NCBI GenBank assembly: GCA_934539585.1
Contig: CAKTCT010000004.1
Location: 1-64,000, forward strand
Direction: 5' to 3'
From: an uncultured Oscillospiraceae bacterium
Lineage (GTDB): Bacteria; Bacillota; Clostridia; Oscillospirales; Ruminococcaceae
DNA: 64,000 nucleotides
Part shown: positions 1 through 7,856 of the stretch, in pieces
How the letters are laid out: every line of letters starts with the position of its first letter
Position numbering within the stretch: position 1 is the first letter of the stretch
The notes under the pieces: generated by a model
The model's input: the letters and a program-made list of their open reading frames with translations, nothing else
Database searches by the model: none
What the model was told of the DNA's origin: nothing
Position numbers and translations under genes: made by a program

Positions 1-68
1 TCTTTTTTCTTTGTCCGCACCTGCGCCAGTTCATCGCTGAATGCGGAAAGTGTCATCTGTTTATCCAT
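1..68 (-). CDS. IS5-like transposase, N-terminal fragment cut by window edge
   Basis: An ATG at 68 opens a frame that runs off the left edge. The 22 visible residues begin MDKQMTLSAF and end in AQVRTKKK. This resembles the start of IS5-family (IS1182/IS5-type) transposases of Clostridia, in which a short lead peptide precedes an 'xVRTKKKEF' segment. No terminal inverted repeat can be confirmed because the element continues outside the window. The assignment comes from recalling the family start and rests on very few residues. If correct, an insertion sequence borders the glycan island on its left. Confidence 0.5.
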   Translation of the reverse strand, partial: MDKQMTLSAFSDELAQVRTKKK

Positions 69-140
69 AATTTCATTCTATCACATTTGGCACTATCTCG
101 CTCCTTTTTCTGTGCGGTGTTGCCATAAGTTTCCCGTCCA

Positions 141-178
141 AAAACGGCCGGAGTTCGCAACGGAACTCCGGCCGTTTG
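141..178 (-). terminator. Rho-independent terminator of the esterase-glycosidase-aldolase operon
   Basis: A perfect 15-base-pair stem (143-157 with 164-178) with a six-base loop lies just after the DapA-like stop codon at 182. On the minus strand it is followed by a run of T (complement of the A run at 141-145). It ends the transcription unit started at 5308-5336. Confidence 0.9.
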
Positions 179-181
179 CCG

Positions 182-1105
182 TTAAGACCGCCCTGGAAGG
201 GTCTGCCGGAGCCAGTCGGACAGCAGCCGGAGCTGCTCCACCTCGTCCCGGTAAAGGGGGCACAGGTCCGCCGCGTCCCGGACCCGGCAGGTCCGCTCCA
301 TGGGGACGCCGTCCAGCTGGAGGGAGTACTTGGCGTTGACCGGGTACAGCTGGCCCTCGATCCGGGAGCAGACGGTCAGGGCCGCCTGCAGTCTCCGGGC
401 TTCCTCCGGGTACTGCTTCCAGTTCCGGAGGAGCCAGGCGTAAAGGTCCCCGTGGAAGCTGGCCATGACCCCGGAAAAGCCTGCGCCGCCGGCCTCCAGG
501 GACTCCAGCAGAGTGGCGGTGTTGGCGTTGAAAAGCTTCAGGGGCGTGCCCTCCGTCAGGCGGATGCGGCGGCGGATCCGTTCAATGTCGCAGCAGGTGT
601 CCTTGAGGAAGTAGAACCGGCCGGTCCCGGCGCAGAATTCCAGCTCCTCATCGGTGACGATGCGCTTATAGGGGTAGGGGCACTCGTAAAGGCCCAGGGG
701 CAGCTCCGGGGGCAGCGCGTCCATGACCCGTTTGAGGTTTTCCAGCCAGACCTCCGGGCCCTGGGAGGGGCTGGCGAAGCGGTTGGTGATGAAGATCAGG
801 GCGTCCACGCCGGTGGCGGCCATCTGGCGGAGTTCTTCGATCTGGTCCTCCGCGGAGCAGGAGATATGCCCCGAGGCGATGACCGGCACCCGGGCGGTCT
901 TTTTCACAAAAGAAGCCAGCTCCACCCGCTCCCGGAGGCTCAGGTAAAACATCTCGCTGGACTGGCAGACGGCGAACAGGCCGTCTGCGCCCTTTTCCTC
1001 ATACCAGGCGATGAGGGCCTCCAGGGCCGGGTAATCAATGGTGCCCTCCTTGGTGAAGGGGGTGAGCATCACCGGCCACATTCCGTTTTTTGCTGTAAAA
1101 CTCAT
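182..1105 (-). CDS. DapA/NanA-family aldolase (dihydrodipicolinate synthase-like)
   Basis: This 307-residue protein has the length and layout of the class I aldolase TIM-barrel family that includes dihydrodipicolinate synthase and N-acetylneuraminate lyase. The catalytic tyrosine is seen in GLYECPYP (Tyr140) and the Schiff-base lysine in FLKDT (Lys168). The usual GTTGE pyruvate-carboxylate loop is replaced by QSSEMF (residues 48-53), so this is probably not the lysine-biosynthesis enzyme. As the last gene of a glycosidase operon it more likely cleaves or forms a 2-keto sugar acid. It lies 38 bases behind the GH106-like gene and is followed by a strong terminator. Substrate unknown; family call is firm. 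Confidence 0.85.
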   Translation of the reverse strand: MSFTAKNGMWPVMLTPFTKEGTIDYPALEALIAWYEEKGADGLFAVCQSSEMFYLSLRERVELASFVKKTARVPVIASGHISCSAEDQIEELRQMAATGVDALIFITNRFASPSQGPEVWLENLKRVMDALPPELPLGLYECPYPYKRIVTDEELEFCAGTGRFYFLKDTCCDIERIRRRIRLTEGTPLKLFNANTATLLESLEAGGAGFSGVMASFHGDLYAWLLRNWKQYPEEARRLQAALTVCSRIEGQLYPVNAKYSLQLDGVPMERTCRVRDAADLCPLYRDEVEQLRLLSDWLRQTLPGRS

Positions 1106-1143
1106 GGTGTCAAACCCTTTCCGGGCCCACTGGGCCGCAGCTT

Positions 1144-4100
1144 CTATTTTTTTCCGGAGGTTTCCGGGGAAAAGCGCAGTTCCGGAGACGACAGGATGCC
1201 GACCTCCTCAAAGATGAACTCCTCGGACCAGCGGTCTCCGGTGTGCCGCCAGCTGGCGGGGGCAAGCAGCCGGGTGGCTTTGTACATATGCAGCGCCCCA
1301 AAGGTGTTGATGCGGCTGTTCCAGAGGGTCACATCCAGGGTGTGGCGGCCCGACTCCACCGGGATGTCCAGGTTATAGGGAGAGAGGAAGATGGCGCCCA
1401 TCTCCTTCCCGTCCAGTGCCGCCGTCACCAGAGCGCCCCGCCAATGGGGCACGTGGAGCCGCAGAGTTCCGTCCTCCGGGGCCTCTGCCGTCAGCCGGTA
1501 GGTGAGGTTGCCGCCGTAGAAGGGCAGCTCCTGCCGGGAAATATCGCCAAAGCCCAGTTCCCGGGTAGGCTCTGTCACTGTCAGGTGAACGCCCCGGACC
1601 CGGACGCCGAAGTCCCCCAGGAGGAAACAGTTTTCCAGGCTCTCCTGCCGAAGGAAGGGAAGCTCTACTGTCAGGGTGTAATCTCCCGGCTTCAGATCTC
1701 CCAGGGGGAAGGCGGTGATCGCCTTATCCACATACCAACCGTCGGGATGGATAGAAATCTCCTCTCCGTTGAGCCAGACCCGGGCCTTGTCCGCGTCCTC
1801 CAGGGCCATCCGCACCGAAACGGCGATCTCACTCCGGAAGGAATATCGCAGCTTCACCCAATGCTCCGGAGATTCCGGGGGCAAGGTCCAGGGCTGGGCG
1901 ATCTTTCCGGTCTTTGGGGGATACCCCAGCCGCTTCCGCAGCAGCCCGTCCACCCGGAGAATTTCCTGGGCCGGTTCAAAATCCCCGCCGTCCAGGGCAA
2001 ACTCCGCCCGATCCAGCAGCAGGACGTTGGGCTCCGCCAGCTCCACCGGGACCATCGAGGGCACCGGCAGCACCGTTCCGGGGCCGGAAAGGACCTGGGG
2101 TTCCGGGGCCGGAGCCTCCTCCCCGGGAGCGGTCAGCCGGACCAGCAGGCTGTCCTGCTGGCAGAAGGAATAGGAGAACCGGGTGCGGCCGTTCTTCTGT
2201 TCCGCTGCCAGGGGGCGGATTTCGCCGGTCATGGTGTCCCACTGCTCCACGGCGTAATCCCCGCGAAGGGTGATCTGCAGCGTCCGGGGGAGGGCAATGT
2301 CCACCTCGTCAGGGTGCATCGGCACCCCTTGGGCCAGGAACAGCCACCGGCAGTCCCCGTCCTCCCGGAGCTGCGCCAGCAGACAATCCCAGGGCTCGCC
2401 ATTGTCATTGCAGATAGAGAGCTCCCGCCAGGGCTCCAGTGCATTCAACAGGGCTCCCCGTTCATATGGGACCTGCCGGGAACGAGCCCACAGCTCCCGG
2501 GCGGCAGTGTCAGGAAGTGCGTCCACAAGCCTTGGGGCCTCTCCCAGGAAGATTAGGGCCCCGCCCTGATCGCGGAAAGCGGAAAGGGTCTTCACTGTGG
2601 TGCTCCGCAGAGTCTCGCAGCCGGGGATGACCACCGCGTCGTAGGTCATTTCTCCCACCTGCAGCGGCGCGCCGGGTTTCTGGCACTGGCTGGGGAGGAG
2701 GGACTCGCTGATGAAGTCAAAATCCACGCCGTTTAACAGGAGCCATTTGGTCAGGTCCTGGAATTTCCGATCCAATTCGTTGCGGCAGGGAGCGGTCTGG
2801 GCCGTGGGGCCCCAGTGGAGCCAATAGCTCTCCACAGGATGGATCACGGCGATGCGAACCACGGGCTTACCCCGGGTCAGCACCTGATTCACCCGGGCGA
2901 AGTGATCCTCCACCCGGTGGTACTCTGTCCACCAGGGGGCCTGGTAATTGATGCTGGCCGGATAATCCCGTTTGGCCTCCCCCTTCATGGACATCAGGGA
3001 GAGGTGAGGCACCCGGCGGGTCACGCCCAGGGCCGCCTGCCAGTCCCCCTGGAGCTTATGGCCCCGGAAATCGAAGGACCAGCTGGTGACGCCGTAAAGC
3101 TCGGAGAGAACCCCCTCCCGGCCGTACTGGTGGGAGGCGGAGGCCGCCTGCTTGACGGTGGTGTACTCGTAGCCGTTGGCCAGCATGTCCACACCCGGCA
3201 GACCGAAGGAGCGGTAGGCTCGCATGGCCTCGCCCAAGGCGGCCGTCTGGCTCCGCAGGGTGGGTTCCTCCATCATGTGGCCAGTGAGGTTCAGGCCGTG
3301 GGCCCGGCACCAGGCTCCACAGTTATCGGCAAAGGCCTCGGTGAACCGCTCCGCCACGTGGTCGTGATACCGGTAGCGAACCACAGAGACCTTGCCCTCC
3401 GGCAGCTCCCAGAAAAGCTCCGGCAGCCAGTCCAAGATGTCCTGACCGTATGCTGCCTGGAAGGTCTGCTCAAAGTCCCCGGTCCAGGGGAGGATGGCAT
3501 CCGCCGCCGCGTCGGCAAAGGGCAGCGTCACTTTTCGAGCAAACTGAGGCTCGTCGGTGAAAATTGACGGCACGGTTTTCCCGAACTGATCCCCCACCGT
3601 CTGCCGGTAGGTCTCGTAGGTCACGTTGATGAATCGGTCAATGGCCGCTTTGTTCAGCGTGTCCACATAGGTCTGGCCGTTGAACCAGGGGCGGCACGGA
3701 GGGGTCTCCAAATAGGCGTACCATCGGGCGCCCTCCGGCTTTTCCTCTTTCCGAACCCGCCGGTAGGAGACAAGACAGCCGTTTTCGTCCAATTTTACGT
3801 CATAGCAGGCCAGAAGATGCCCGTTTTCTGTCCGCACCGAATCGGTGGGCCAGGACTGCGTCGGGGCAAAGTCTCCATCCTTCCGGTAAGGGGTCGGGGT
3901 CCAAAGGAGGTGCCGTTCCCGGTACTGCTCCTCCCGGGTCACAAAGCCTCCGGCAAAACCGGAGGGCCAGCGGTCCTCGTCGTACAGGCAGGCTTCCATC
4001 CCCAGGCCGGCGGCCTTGTCCACGCACCGGCGAACCATGGAAAGGAACTCCTCGCTGAGGTAGGGCGTATCCAGGCCGGTACGGGGGTGCATATGGAAGC

Positions 4101-4251
4101 CGCCGAAGCCCATCTGTCGGAAGCAATCGATCTGCCGCTCCAGTTCCTCCCCATCCAGCTTGCAGTTCCAGGCCCAGAAGGGCGCGGCGCGGTAGTGGGC
4201 GGGCGGATTCCGGAAGTCCGCCTGGGTCAGGGGCGTTTGTTCACGGTTCAT
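1144..4251 (-). CDS. GH106-like (alpha-L-rhamnosidase-type) glycoside hydrolase
   Basis: This 1,035-residue protein carries the N-terminal signature of the GH106-like group: PFWAWN (residues 24-29), GGFHMHPRTGL (50-60), TPYLSEEF (62-69) and YDEDRWPSGFAGG (90-102). The family has a large (beta/alpha)8 catalytic domain followed by beta-sandwich, galactose-binding-like modules; about 250 C-terminal residues here look like such modules. No signal peptide is visible at MNREQTPL, so it probably acts in the cytoplasm on imported oligosaccharides. The operon also has an acetyl esterase upstream (18 bases away) and a DapA-like aldolase downstream. True GH106 enzymes hydrolyse alpha-L-rhamnosides, but many relatives are uncharacterised, so the substrate stays open. 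Confidence 0.8.
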   Translation of the reverse strand: MNREQTPLTQADFRNPPAHYRAAPFWAWNCKLDGEELERQIDCFRQMGFGGFHMHPRTGLDTPYLSEEFLSMVRRCVDKAAGLGMEACLYDEDRWPSGFAGGFVTREEQYRERHLLWTPTPYRKDGDFAPTQSWPTDSVRTENGHLLACYDVKLDENGCLVSYRRVRKEEKPEGARWYAYLETPPCRPWFNGQTYVDTLNKAAIDRFINVTYETYRQTVGDQFGKTVPSIFTDEPQFARKVTLPFADAAADAILPWTGDFEQTFQAAYGQDILDWLPELFWELPEGKVSVVRYRYHDHVAERFTEAFADNCGAWCRAHGLNLTGHMMEEPTLRSQTAALGEAMRAYRSFGLPGVDMLANGYEYTTVKQAASASHQYGREGVLSELYGVTSWSFDFRGHKLQGDWQAALGVTRRVPHLSLMSMKGEAKRDYPASINYQAPWWTEYHRVEDHFARVNQVLTRGKPVVRIAVIHPVESYWLHWGPTAQTAPCRNELDRKFQDLTKWLLLNGVDFDFISESLLPSQCQKPGAPLQVGEMTYDAVVIPGCETLRSTTVKTLSAFRDQGGALIFLGEAPRLVDALPDTAARELWARSRQVPYERGALLNALEPWRELSICNDNGEPWDCLLAQLREDGDCRWLFLAQGVPMHPDEVDIALPRTLQITLRGDYAVEQWDTMTGEIRPLAAEQKNGRTRFSYSFCQQDSLLVRLTAPGEEAPAPEPQVLSGPGTVLPVPSMVPVELAEPNVLLLDRAEFALDGGDFEPAQEILRVDGLLRKRLGYPPKTGKIAQPWTLPPESPEHWVKLRYSFRSEIAVSVRMALEDADKARVWLNGEEISIHPDGWYVDKAITAFPLGDLKPGDYTLTVELPFLRQESLENCFLLGDFGVRVRGVHLTVTEPTRELGFGDISRQELPFYGGNLTYRLTAEAPEDGTLRLHVPHWRGALVTAALDGKEMGAIFLSPYNLDIPVESGRHTLDVTLWNSRINTFGALHMYKATRLLAPASWRHTGDRWSEEFIFEEVGILSSPELRFSPETSGKK

Positions 4252-4269
4252 TGTACTTCTCCTTTCAAC

Positions 4270-5238
4270 CTATAAGCCGAAGCGCTTCAGCAGGTACTGA
4301 TAGTACCGGTCGTTGGCGCCCAGCAGGAATTCGTGGCCGTAGTCGGGATAAAGCTCCCTCTGTTTGGGGCCTTTCAGGTGATTGTAGGCCGCAAACTGGG
4401 TGGAGGGCGGGCAGGCCCGGTCGTTCAAGCCGGTCTGCATGTAGACGTCGGCGGTGATCCGGGAGGCCAGGTGGCTGCAATCCACGTACCCCAGGGTGCG
4501 GAAAATCTCGTCCTCCCGCTCATGGCGGGGGTCGTAGAAGCGGAAATAGGACCGGATGCCGGAGTAGGCGTCCACGTCCATGCCCATCTGCCACACCCGC
4601 TTATAATCGCAGAGGAAGGGATACCGCACCAGGGCGGTGCGGATCTCCGGGACCAGGGCGGCGCAGGCCAGAGACAGGCCGCCTCCCTGGGAGACGCCGT
4701 TGACCGCCACCCGGGAGGGGTCCACCTCCTCCATGGCCATGACCACCCGGGCCAGCTGGACCGTATCCAGGAAGGTGTCCCGGAGCATGAGGAAGTCCGG
4801 CCCCTGGTCCAGCCCCCGGGTGATGGCCCCGAACAGGGTGGACACGCTGCCCTGACAGACATCCTGGGAAAGGCCCCCCTGTCCCCGGCAGTCCAGGGCC
4901 GCCACCGCCATTCCGGCGGCGTTGAAGTGGAGCCGGCCGGCCCAGTCGCCGCTGCTGCCCATATAGCCGTGGAAAACCAGCAAGGCCGGATAGGGCCCTT
5001 CCCCGTTTCCGGGGCGGCTGTACTGGGCGTGAATCCGCGCTCCCCGGACGCCGGTGAAGTACAGATCAAAGCACTGGGCAAACCCGGTCTGGAAGCTGCT
5101 GGGGAGCAGCTCCGGACAGGGGTCCACCCGGTCCAGCTCCGCCAGAGCGCGGTCCCAGTAGTCCGCAAAATCCTCGGGGCAGGGCGTGGAGCCCTGATAC
5201 TCCCACAGCCGTTCCAGGGGCAGATCAAATCCCGGCAT
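4270..5238 (-). CDS. Acetyl xylan esterase / cephalosporin-C deacetylase family (AXE1)
   Basis: An alpha/beta-hydrolase of 322 residues, the usual size of AXE1-family esterases. The family motifs are visible: DLYFTGVRGARIHAQY, the RGQGG loop (ALDCRGQGG), the nucleophile elbow GVSQGGGLSLA, and a C-terminal histidine in YPDYGHEF. The start was set at ATG 5238 (MPGFDLPLERL) because a GGAGG lies six to seven bases upstream; a longer frame exists but runs through the promoter. It is the first gene of the operon with the GH106-like glycosidase. Likely role: removing acetyl groups from imported oligosaccharides so that the glycosidase can act. No secretion signal is seen. Confidence 0.88.
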   Translation of the reverse strand: MPGFDLPLERLWEYQGSTPCPEDFADYWDRALAELDRVDPCPELLPSSFQTGFAQCFDLYFTGVRGARIHAQYSRPGNGEGPYPALLVFHGYMGSSGDWAGRLHFNAAGMAVAALDCRGQGGLSQDVCQGSVSTLFGAITRGLDQGPDFLMLRDTFLDTVQLARVVMAMEEVDPSRVAVNGVSQGGGLSLACAALVPEIRTALVRYPFLCDYKRVWQMGMDVDAYSGIRSYFRFYDPRHEREDEIFRTLGYVDCSHLASRITADVYMQTGLNDRACPPSTQFAAYNHLKGPKQRELYPDYGHEFLLGANDRYYQYLLKRFGL

Positions 5239-5307
5239 GTTCATTCCTCCCGGGGCGGCAGAGCGGTTGTCCGTCTCCGGAGTTCCGTTCCGCCGGAGGA
5301 CAAGCCT

Positions 5308-5336
5308 GTTATAACACAGCCGCCGAAAAATGTAAA
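5308..5336 (-). promoter_or_regulatory. Sigma-A promoter of the esterase-GH106-aldolase operon
   Basis: On the minus strand TTTACA (5336-5331) and TATAAC (5313-5308) are separated by 17 bases. The predicted transcript begins about 60 bases before the esterase start at 5238. The promoter sits between the URO-D gene and the esterase, so the two blocks can be expressed separately. Confidence 0.7.
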
Positions 5337-5396
5337 GGGGTTCAGAAGAAGTCCGCAAAAATTGCTAGGAAAACACGAAAGTTCTGCCGATTCTGT

Positions 5397-6428
5397 TTAT
5401 CTCGGCGGCAGATCGAAGGCCCGGTTCCAGGCGTCGAACACCGCTGCGATGTTCTCGTAGGGGTCCACCTTGGCCCATTCGCACTGGGCGATGACCCCGC
5501 TGCGCAGCTCCGGAGCCCGGACGGCCCGGGCCACCCGCTCCACCGCCCTGGCCACGTCCTCCGGGGTTCCGAAGGGCAGGATGTGCTGCCGGTCGATCTC
5601 TCCCCAGAAGGTGATCTTCCCGGCGAAATCCCGGCCCAGGGTCTCCATATCCATGCAGAACAGCTGGGAGTTCACCGCGTCGATGCCGATCTCCACCAGA
5701 TCGGGGTACAGGGCCTGGATGTTGCCGTCGGAATGAAAGAAGGCGAACTTTCCGGCGGCGTGAATCTTCTCGCAGTACTCCCGGTACAGGGGCTTGAAGA
5801 GCTTCCGCCAGGCTGCGGGGGAGATCAGGGTGCTGCGCTGGCTGCCCCAGTCGTCCATAAAGGAGAGGCCGTCCACATCCGTGGCGCACCAGCGGTCCAG
5901 GTCGGCCAGGTAGAACTCATGGAGCCGGTCCCGGAGGGTGAAAAAGCCCGGTTCCTCCAGGGCGATGTCGATAAGGAGGTTTTCCGTCCCCCGGAGGAAC
6001 TGCATCCGCTCAAAGGGGCGGATGCTGGTGCCCTGAAGGACGAATTTGTCCGTGGAGCGGCAGAAATCGTTGACGCCGCTCAGATCGCTCTGGCGCAGCA
6101 TGTCCCAGGGGAGCCGGTACCGGTCCAGATCGTCCTCGTACTCGGCGATGACCGGGTCCTTGACCTCTCCTGCCACGCCGTCCTCGGCCACGGTCCAATG
6201 GCAGCCGAAGGCGTCGGTGTAGCTGCCCCGGAGATTGGGGGTCCCCCTGGCGAAGGAGGGCCCGTTCCGGAAGGGAGCCCTGGCGAAATCGGAGGGGAAT
6301 TCCTCCTGCATCCGGTCCAGCTCCGCTTTCCGGAACATGGGGATATAGGGCAGGGTCCAGAGCTGCCGGGGAGGGCGGTCTACGCTGCGGTGCTCCAGGG
6401 TGTCGCACACCCGCTGTCGGGATGTCAT
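5397..6428 (-). CDS. Uroporphyrinogen decarboxylase-family protein (URO-D fold, catabolic type)
   Basis: The 343-residue protein fits the URO-D superfamily, which includes HemE and corrinoid/CoM methyltransferases such as MtaA and CmuA. It begins MTSRQRVCDTLEHR.VDRPP, the typical 'R..v..al.h..pDr.P' opening, and has the C-terminal half pattern SQLFCMDMETLGRDFAGKITFWGEIDRQ. The start was placed at ATG 6428, eight bases after AAAGGA; the longer TTG start would sit too close to that site. No other haem or corrinoid gene lies nearby, and it is in a sugar ABC operon. Members in such clusters are widespread but of unknown function, and the call does not imply haem synthesis. Confidence 0.8.
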   Translation of the reverse strand: MTSRQRVCDTLEHRSVDRPPRQLWTLPYIPMFRKAELDRMQEEFPSDFARAPFRNGPSFARGTPNLRGSYTDAFGCHWTVAEDGVAGEVKDPVIAEYEDDLDRYRLPWDMLRQSDLSGVNDFCRSTDKFVLQGTSIRPFERMQFLRGTENLLIDIALEEPGFFTLRDRLHEFYLADLDRWCATDVDGLSFMDDWGSQRSTLISPAAWRKLFKPLYREYCEKIHAAGKFAFFHSDGNIQALYPDLVEIGIDAVNSQLFCMDMETLGRDFAGKITFWGEIDRQHILPFGTPEDVARAVERVARAVRAPELRSGVIAQCEWAKVDPYENIAAVFDAWNRAFDLPPR

Positions 6429-6446
6429 AGGCAAGGTCCTTTCTGC

Positions 6447-7826
6447 TCAGCGGCGGAAATTCCGGATGCGGTGGAAGGTGATATAGTTGCTGTCGTGGTA
6501 CCGCACCGCGCGATTTACCGCTGTGCGGGAGAGAAAGAGGATGTCCTCCCCCTGGAAAATCCAGTCGGGGTACTGGAAGCCGACGAAATGCTCGTCTTCC
6601 CACCAGCCGTTGTCGTTGTAGTTGAGGATATCCCGGCGGAGGGTCCAATGGATCAGGTCCGGGGAGGCAATCAAAGACAGGAGGTTCCGCTGCTCCAGCA
6701 CGTCGGTGACGATGCGGCTGCACAGGGCCCAGTACTGCCGGGAGACCGGGTCCCACTGGATGCTGAACTTGGAGGCGTTGCCGGGGAAGTCCACCACCTG
6801 GTAAAACCGCAGCGAATTTCCCGGGGCCCTGGGGTCGGCCTCCAGGAGGATGGCCCGGCCGTGGGACGGCGTGGCCTTCCGGCACTGGTACCGGAGGAAG
6901 TCGATGAGCCGCCCGTCCGGGGCCGCCACCATGTTGCCCTCCAGGTACTTTTCGTTGTCGCCGACGCTGGTTCCCGGCCAATTGGGGTCGTAGGGAGTGA
7001 ATCCGGTGCAGGTCCACTGGGCGGGGTCTATGGGGTCGCCGTCCTCCGGGAAGCTCATTGCCCCGGCCTCATGGCCGCCGGTGGCCCAGGAGCCGTACTC
7101 CACTGCCGCCCAGACCCGTCCGGCGCAGACCGCCAGGGGTCCCGGGGCGCGGTGGGGGCCGCCAGGCTTTCCGGGAATCTTATCCAAAAGGCGGACAGGG
7201 CCGGTCCAGGTCCTTCCGCTGTCCTTGGACTCGTAGATCACCAGGGGCTCATAGCTCCCGGCAACGCAGAGGTAGAAAAGCCGCCCCTTGTGCAGAAAGA
7301 GCTTCCCCCAGAAGGCCGGGGAGACCCTGGAGCAGAACCGCCAGGTGTTCCCCTCGTCGTCGGAGCGGTAGAACTCGCTGGTATCCAGGCTGCCGTCGGG
7401 GGAGAAGTGGTTCATCCCCGCCAGCAGTCCCCCGTCGGGGAGCCGGACCAGAGACGGCGAGCCCAGGAAGCTCGCGGAGGAGAAGTGGGTCCGGTCGTCG
7501 GGGTGGTTGTAGGCCACCACCCGCCCCGGCAGGTATCCGCACCGGAAGGGCCGGGACTCCTGCTCCCCGGTGGGGGCGGAGAGTTTCAGCAGGTACTCCA
7601 CATAATTATACAGGCGGGGGACCGAAAAGACCCGGTCCTTCACCGTCACGGTCCCGGAAAAGGCCGGAACGCCGGTGTCCCGCTCCCGGATGGAGCATTG
7701 TAAGACCGCGCCGTCCCATTCCGAAAAGACCTCGATTTCCAAAAAGCAGTCAGAGGGACGCAGCGCGGCAATCATACGATTGCCGCGCGCTTCCATTCCG
7801 ACCGGCAGGCTGCCGGTGTCATTCAT
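6447..7826 (-). CDS. BNR/Asp-box six-bladed propeller protein (sialidase superfamily)
   Basis: A 459-residue protein with two clear Asp boxes, SDDEGNTW (155-162) and SKDSGRTW (200-207), and propeller strands such as SPSLVRLPDGGLL (123-135) and GRLIDFLRYQ. These mark the sialidase-like beta-propeller superfamily. An extra N-terminal beta domain of about 100 residues precedes the propeller. The arginine of the sialidase RIP motif is not present (GSPSL where xRIPS would be expected), so true sialidase activity is doubtful. No signal peptide is visible. It is in the ABC operon, 31 bases after the binding-protein gene, and is paralogous to the truncated gene at 11439-12674. Substrate unknown. Confidence 0.8.
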   Translation of the reverse strand: MNDTGSLPVGMEARGNRMIAALRPSDCFLEIEVFSEWDGAVLQCSIRERDTGVPAFSGTVTVKDRVFSVPRLYNYVEYLLKLSAPTGEQESRPFRCGYLPGRVVAYNHPDDRTHFSSASFLGSPSLVRLPDGGLLAGMNHFSPDGSLDTSEFYRSDDEGNTWRFCSRVSPAFWGKLFLHKGRLFYLCVAGSYEPLVIYESKDSGRTWTGPVRLLDKIPGKPGGPHRAPGPLAVCAGRVWAAVEYGSWATGGHEAGAMSFPEDGDPIDPAQWTCTGFTPYDPNWPGTSVGDNEKYLEGNMVAAPDGRLIDFLRYQCRKATPSHGRAILLEADPRAPGNSLRFYQVVDFPGNASKFSIQWDPVSRQYWALCSRIVTDVLEQRNLLSLIASPDLIHWTLRRDILNYNDNGWWEDEHFVGFQYPDWIFQGEDILFLSRTAVNRAVRYHDSNYITFHRIRNFRR

Positions 7827-7856
7827 AACAAGTTCCGTCCTTTGGGAAGAAGGATT

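Noticed and set aside
4815..4870. Start of a second esterase frame within the AXE1 gene
   Set aside because: Out-of-frame Arg/Pro/Ser-rich translation typical of shadow frames.
5583..7703. 706-codon plus-strand open frame over the URO-D and BNR genes
   Set aside because: A shadow frame: low-complexity Gly/Pro/Val-rich translation, no ribosome site, and convincing protein families on the opposite strand.
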